From positions 90,810-154,809 of the forward strand of contig JASANE010021273.1 in NCBI GenBank assembly GCA_030248225.1: 64,000 nucleotides of DNA. The letters run 5' to 3'. Positions 58,725-64,000 of this stretch are shown here, in pieces (the first letter of the stretch is position 1; each line of letters opens with the position of its first letter). A program made the translations under genes and the position numbers. The notes beneath the pieces are model-generated. The model saw only the letters and a program-made list of their open reading frames with translations, searched no databases and was not told the DNA's origin. Origin of the DNA: Trileptium ribeirensis (lineage: Eukaryota; Nematoda; Enoplea; Enoplida; Thoracostomopsidae).

Positions 58725-60080
58725 TGGCGATTTTAGGTAAATATGCTTGTTATTTACATAAGCGAAACACAATTTTACTAAATTTAATTGAAATGTATTG
58801 AATTAATAATTTAGTAGCGATTGTTTGAAGGAAATTTGTATTTGGCAGTACATTATTAATAGATGATAAAATTATTAGTTAAAGCCGAGTTAGCGACTAA
58901 CTAGCAAAAATAGTTATTATCTATGACATACATGTTGCATGCTACATATAGGCAAATGAGTAATCTTTAAATAATCAATGTGAGTGTTAGACCGTGTTCA
59001 CATTGCGCCAGATCCGATACTTTGCAAGCTGATCTGATCCGGTTCGTGGCCACATTGCGTTCTATCCAATCCGATCCGATACGACCAAATTCTACGCCCA
59101 TCTTATACCGTGCGTATTTGCGTTCAATTTTTCACACAACATCATGCCAATCATATTAAACGAACTGGGGCATGCACCATTGAATCGGATCGCACGGGGT
59201 GGGACGTATACACTCTGAAAACCCCCTAGCCACCATGTATGCTATACATATCAAGTTTTTAGACATAGGCATCTCAAACTTCTCGCGGACGAACGGTCAA
59301 GTAATGCAAGAGTAAACTTAAGATGCGCCCCAACCATCCTCTTTTGACACCATGTACAAAACGTTGTTAGAGAACAAAACTAGGATTTCAATAGCCGTAT
59401 CCGATTTCGACATTTTTCTGTTCCATAACGCCATTAGCGAATGCAATTCGGCCCCTGTACTTTAACACCAATGTGTTCGCAAACATTTTCAAATTATAAT
59501 GTATGAAATATGAAACGGACTAATTTATGTTCTTTAATGCAAAAATGAAAATTGTGTTCAATGCACAACTGAATGACAATTGAGGATGGTATGGGGCGCA
59601 ACTTAAGTCTACTCTCGCATAAGGATAGATATATACAACGCTATTGGCAGAAAACCTTAAGCATAGTTGGAAGTTTGGGCATAATGCTTATCAGCGATCT
59701 AGAGAAGCTTGGATAGTGCTAATAATCCCACTGTATTTTACTCATTTTCCCTGAACTAGAGATATCCCATGCACAAAAGCTACAAAATCCTAACATCCTA
59801 ATTTGCCGTGAACGGATTAAAACGTTTCATACCAACTGCTTACAGATTTCAATTGCTTATTAATATAAATATGCTGTAGCGGGCTACAGTCAGACGGGTT
59901 ATAGTGTTAGGTCAATGTGGGGACTTATCACTTATGTCCACGTCGCAAAGCTATAATACAAACGTTTTACCCGACAGACAGTTGTTATGAAAGCCGTTGA
60001 ACATGACAATCAATTTTATTGATTACACATACTTTATACTTTACAAATTTAAAATTATAGATACGTCTAAAGTTTTACTT
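58725..60080. other. 5' flank of the cyclase exon
   Basis: Candidate 5' UTR and promoter of the minus-strand cyclase gene, though no motif could be assigned. Includes the MITE-related segment 58988-59210. No other gene was seen. Confidence 0.45.
58988..59210. mobile_element. MITE-related segment (gatccgat family)
   Basis: Begins with gtgttcacattgcgccagatccgatac, contains cacattgcgttctatccaat with ccgatccgatacgac, and ends gaatcggatcgcac. It is related to the inverted ends of the element at 42965-43127 but more diverged. Confidence 0.45.
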
Positions 60081-60081
60081 A

Positions 60082-60345
60082 ACCCTTTAACACCACAAGA
60101 GCTTACGTACAATGTTTGACAAATTCAAGCCCGCGCCGCATAGAGAACCCCAATCGTAATGCGTAAAGAACGACGAAGGCAAACTACTGAGCTATCTGGG
60201 AGCTGTCGCTCGGTTCCTTAAGAAACCTCACAAAGTGAGCGAATAGCAACACATGATCAAACATGTGCAACGGAATATATTTCTGTTTACACAACGCGTT
60301 TGCAATATGCGCTAATGCCAAATTGTAGAGTTGGGCGTGAAAGGA
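60082..60345 (-). mobile_element. tRNA-derived SINE, copy 4
   Basis: Minus-strand reading contains attcgctcactttgtgaggt with ttcttaaggaaccgagcg, and then an agctcccagatagctcagta A-box-like segment. It parallels copies 1-3, with the tail reading towards 60082. Confidence 0.6.
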
Positions 60346-60567
60346 TTAATCGTTGAATTTAAATTTTTAGTGCTTATAATTTTATTTTATGTATAATTTC
60401 ACTATTCAGCTTGCATTTGGCCGAAGGAAAATAATCTCGAAATTGCACCGGGGACAACGGCAACGCGCAACGGATGTACTTTTACGTGTACCAATGATTT
60501 TTCATGGAGGATCCGTTGTGACGACGAAGAAGGATATAACCGGGAACCAGGCAATCACCGAAATTAT

Positions 60568-61560
60568 ATGTCGAATCCAGAATATTCAAACGGTCCTGAG
60601 GCGGACCAAGGCCCAAGGATTGGGCGAAATAGCATACCAATTAACGACGATGGATACTCGGGAGACATGAAAGAACAAATAGAAAAACCGAATCATGCAA
60701 TATTTGAACCTGAAATAGCGATGCTAAGCGTTTTAGAGAGAAACAACCAACAACAACAACAACGTGTTCCTACAATGTATGCAATGGACAAGGCTACGAA
60801 TAGCGACTATAATACTGCCGGTAAAGCTGCTGTAGGATTGTCTGAACTTGGCAAGGATGATTCGTCAACGGTGATGATGAAAGATGAATCTCAAAGCCAA
60901 AACCAATTCCAGCTACGATCAGGCATCCTAAAAGACTCAATGAACCAAAACGAAGATATGTCAGCAGGTGCTGGCACTACTATAACAGCGGAAACGTTCT
61001 TACCAAGTAGTGACTCAGGTGATGTACGTCCAGAATCGGTGAAATATGGCTATGATAATAACCAAATGTCACAGTCAGAACCATTTGGAAACCTAAAATT
61101 AGTCGGACAACAAAATTTGGACCTGAAATGGAACGATACCAATAAGGCTGAAAATAACACAAATATTTATCGGGTTTTGCCATCAACAGAACAGAAAAGT
61201 GGTTATAACTTAACCATGTATTCGAATACAATTGAGGATACAGCTACAATTTCGGCAACCGAAAGACAAGTTACGACTACAACTGAATTACTCGATATTG
61301 GGCCAATACCAGGTGCTAAAACAATTGACTACAACATATCGGACAGCTATGATGACCTTAACAAAGCAAGCATGATGAATGACATGTTGGGCAAACAGGA
61401 TCAGCCGCCAATGGAACTCAAGTCTGTTGCAGAAATTGTCCAACAAAGGTTCCAAAGGCGACGGACAGAAAAAGAAAAAAAAAAAAAGAAACCAAACCAA
61501 GCCGCACAAAAATCTCAGAAGCCAAAAAACACCACAAAACACCCCCCCCGGCCCCCGTAA
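60568..61560 (+). CDS. unrecognised Gln/Asn/Ser-rich ORF, gag-like or artefactual 3' end
   Basis: A 330-codon frame from ATG to TAA, hydrophilic with Met/Asp/Gln/Ser-rich low complexity and a short polyQ (NNQQQQQ). It has no recognised domain, membrane segment or signal peptide. The last about 40 residues are encoded by a poly-A then poly-C tract (KKKKKPNQAAQKSQKPKNTT and onwards) at 61470-61560 and are suspicious. An inverted copy of 60658-60774 lies just beyond the stop. It may be part of a retroelement gag or a real terminal exon. Upstream, an overlapping frame at 60389-60670 is also open. Confidence 0.4.
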   Translation: MSNPEYSNGPEADQGPRIGRNSIPINDDGYSGDMKEQIEKPNHAIFEPEIAMLSVLERNNQQQQQRVPTMYAMDKATNSDYNTAGKAAVGLSELGKDDSSTVMMKDESQSQNQFQLRSGILKDSMNQNEDMSAGAGTTITAETFLPSSDSGDVRPESVKYGYDNNQMSQSEPFGNLKLVGQQNLDLKWNDTNKAENNTNIYRVLPSTEQKSGYNLTMYSNTIEDTATISATERQVTTTTELLDIGPIPGAKTIDYNISDSYDDLNKASMMNDMLGKQDQPPMELKSVAEIVQQRFQRRRTEKEKKKKKPNQAAQKSQKPKNTTKHPPRPP

Positions 61561-61796
61561 CCCATTGGGTAATTTGTAGGAACACGTTGTTGTTGGTTGT
61601 TTCTCTCTAAAACGCTTAGCATCACTATTTCAGGTTATCGTTTTCTATTTGTTCTTTCATGTCCACATAATCGGACGCATTACGTAAGTCCAGCCTAAAA
61701 TTTAAAACACCAAAATGCCACTCCAAAGAACGCCACCTGGAACAAACGCACAAAAGGAATGTCACTTAGCCTAAAAAGACTAATAGTGACGATCAA

Positions 61797-62660
61797 ATGT
61801 CGAACGATACAGCAAAAGACCTCGAAGAGATAACGCTCGAATTCGAGCCAAATACACCGGAACCGAAAAGAAATGAACAGGAAAGCTTGCAACAAACGTA
61901 TACCGAAACGTTTCATGAAGAAGCAAGCACAGAGGAACTGTTTTCAAATATGAGAAACCCGGAAAAAAACTATCCGGAGTACCACACAAAGGCTGCAATG
62001 CCAAAAACAAAACAATTACAGTTCATAGAAAGGCACGCAACATTAACAGAAGAATTACAACAGTTCTGTCAAAATATTGAACCGAAAATTCCGTTAGCTC
62101 AGCGAAGAACGGAATCGCAAAATACGGATGATGACGAAATAACGGTAATTCGACAAAATATTGACGGCGAGCAAGAACAGCCGAGAGAACGAAACCAAAA
62201 TGATGTTCGACCGAAAATTGTAATTCAAGGCGTAGAATACGACGGACCTTTGAATATGGGTCAAATATATACAACACCGCCGAGTAGTAATAATTCGGAA
62301 CAAGCGAAAGCAATAACTACCAGTAGCGATCAAGGAACAACTAATATGGAACGGAGTATGGTGGAAATCCAGCAAATAATGGAACAACAACAACAATAAA
62401 TGAACAATAAAATCAATGGAATCCAAAGTGAAGCCGAACGTGAAACAAACCAAATGGGCACAAACCAACACAACTTGAGGCAATCCCGAGACGACCAATT
62501 GCGTATCGGAACCAAAACAATGTTTAATCAATGTGATATGAACTATAATCAGGACGGTATAAATCGAAATGAACGTGGTTTTATCCAAACGCAAAGCACC
62601 CAAATTGGCTCAAACGATGATCAATGGGATATGCAAGAAGAACAACGTAATATGAATTGA
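61797..62660 (+). pseudogene. Glu/Gln-rich gag-like ORF broken by one stop codon
   Basis: From ATG at 61797 the frame runs 200 codons to TAA at 62397-62399 after a CAA run (QQQQQ). It continues in the same frame from ATG at 62400 for 86 codons. The product is Glu/Gln/Asn/Thr-rich with no clear fold (MSNDTAKDLEEITLEFEPNT at the start). Its position before a gag-like helical region (63149-63540) and next to an inverted copy suggests the N-terminal part of a retroelement polyprotein. That is inference, since no protease, RT or zinc knuckle is visible. Confidence 0.45.
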
Positions 62661-62729
62661 ACTCATTTTAAACCAATGATCAAACGAATTACAATCAATA
62701 TGTTATTCACGAACAGGTAACACAAATCA

Positions 62730-63540
62730 AGTATAGTCCGATACGAATTGTGAGCAAATGGCAAACGCAAATCAAACCGATCAAACAAATGGGTACATAC
62801 AAAGAATGAGGTAATACAATCGAGATGACGAATGCATGGAACCAAATACAAGTAACACACGTAACAAATAGTGGTACAACCCAAATAGCGAGGACGTACC
62901 AGCGAATACAATTTCTGTATATAACAACGAATTATCGCGCTTTTCAAACAATGAACGCTTTGAATCAACATCAAAGAATAACAACCGGTGTAATTCAAAA
63001 CGGGGCACATCAATATTATGGTACAACACCAATAGCCCCACAAGGCATTCAAATGTCATTCGTTACGAACAATTCAATGGTAAATTTTGGAGCACCATTA
63101 GCAACGGCAACACCATATATGTACCAGTATCAACAGCCACAGCAATGAAGGACGAATCAAAATCAAGGTCAACAAAACGATGTAGTGACATTAAATCAAC
63201 AATTAATTGAGGCGTTGATCAAGGTGGCAACCAAAGAATCGTCACATACACCAAACATAATGGCCAAGCAATTCTGGTCAAATTGGAAAACGAGGTGCGT
63301 CTTACTGGAATTCGTCGAACAAAGGAAACAAGCTCTCATAATTCCGCAAGGAATTTGAAAAGCATTAGCTCAAGATGGTATCGATGACGAACAAGAAAAT
63401 CTTCCGAGTATTCAAAGCGAAAATGCGAGAGAAAGCAGAAGAATACATAGAAGTGCTGACACTCGAGAAAGCCAAAGAATTGTGCAATTACGACGAATCG
63501 ATCAAAAAGTTGTAAGACTATTTGATGAACCAAAAACATT
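62730..63540 (+). pseudogene. gag-like region, frame-broken
   Basis: A frame at 62825-63148 reads MTNAWNQIQVTHVTNSGTTQ and onwards, Gln/Asn/Tyr-rich. In other frames, 63149-63540 reads NQQLIEALIKVATKESSH, FWSNWKTRCVLLEFVEQ and KAEEYIEVLTLEKAKEL, helical Glu/Lys-rich blocks of the kind seen in LTR-retroelement capsid regions. Frameshifts and stops separate them. Assignment to a particular superfamily is not possible. Confidence 0.4.
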
Positions 63541-63568
63541 GACGAATCATATGAACAAATTGCAGTAG

Positions 63569-63960
63569 CTACGAAGATAACATAGTCAAAGACTTCGTAG
63601 AAGAATTTACGAGTCTACGCAGAACGAAACCTATATAATTACGAAAAGCGCCCCAATTCGTCGTTGTATACGGAAATTGTATTAGATTGTATATACTCGC
63701 CACTTGAGTTGTACCACTATTTGTTACGTGAGGTACTTGTATTTGGTTCCATGCATTCGTCATCTCACCTGTACTACTTCGTTCTTTGTTTGCACCGTTT
63801 TGCATTTGATTCGGTTGTTTGTTGTTTGTATTGTGTTTGCCACTTGCTCGTAATTCGTATCAGAAGTGTACTCGTTTATATTTTCATCAAATAGCACATT
63901 AATTGTAATTCGGTTTTTTGATAAATTCGTTTGGTTTAAATTGAATTCATTGGAGCAATA
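63569..63960 (-). pseudogene. inverted second copy of the gag-like segment
   Basis: Minus-strand frame MTNAWNQIQVPHVTNSGTTQ (within 63569-63805) matches 62825 onwards on the plus strand. At the DNA level 62650-62943 and 63650-63960 are inverted copies with moderate divergence. The copy probably continues past the window end. Confidence 0.75.
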
Positions 63961-64000
63961 CTATTTTTTTGTTCCTCTACTTCGTTCAGTTACATCTACT

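Overview
This window looks like repeat-rich, AT-rich animal DNA, most likely from a nematode. The main reason is a minus-strand gene that can be rebuilt from eight exons (32588 down to 6182). It encodes a zona pellucida (ZP) domain membrane protein of the cuticlin type, a family that is typical of nematode and other ecdysozoan cuticle. The exons join in frame at GT-AG junctions with matching phases. They give 12 domain cysteines, a furin-like site, one transmembrane helix and a short tail. The signal-peptide exon was not found with certainty. The species cannot be named from the sequence.

Two other genes are partly visible. At the left edge, a plus-strand terminal exon (363-2598) encodes 744 residues of disordered, Asn/Ser/Thr-rich C-terminus that I do not recognise. 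It converges on the ZP gene. At 57917-58724 (minus) lies the first coding exon of a receptor-type guanylyl cyclase: signal peptide plus the start of the ANF-receptor ligand-binding domain. Its other exons were not found, so the ZP gene may be nested in one of its introns, or the cyclase gene may be truncated.

Most of the rest is repeats. Four ZP introns each hold a different tandem array: 219-bp x19, 107-bp x5, 116-bp x7 and 109-bp x8. More arrays lie upstream: 116-bp x6 at 44953-45648 and 178-bp x3 at 54641-55173. Mobile elements include a decayed RT/RNase H retrotransposon in the last ZP intron (about 11.9-13.3 kb, minus), a dead endonuclease/RT retrotransposon at 46.6-49.5 kb (plus) whose endonuclease reading frame is interrupted by an (AT)n tract, and a further retrotransposon C-terminal fragment near 14.7 kb. 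There are also two PIF/Harbinger-like non-autonomous elements with TAA target duplications, a 271-bp near-perfect palindrome, a tRNA-derived SINE family with four clear copies, and foldback elements.

The right end (60.4-64.0 kb) carries Gln/Asn-rich gag-like reading frames and two inverted duplications. A poly-C tract between direct repeats (43.8-44.2 kb) and a poly-A/poly-C ORF end (61.47-61.56 kb) could be assembly defects.
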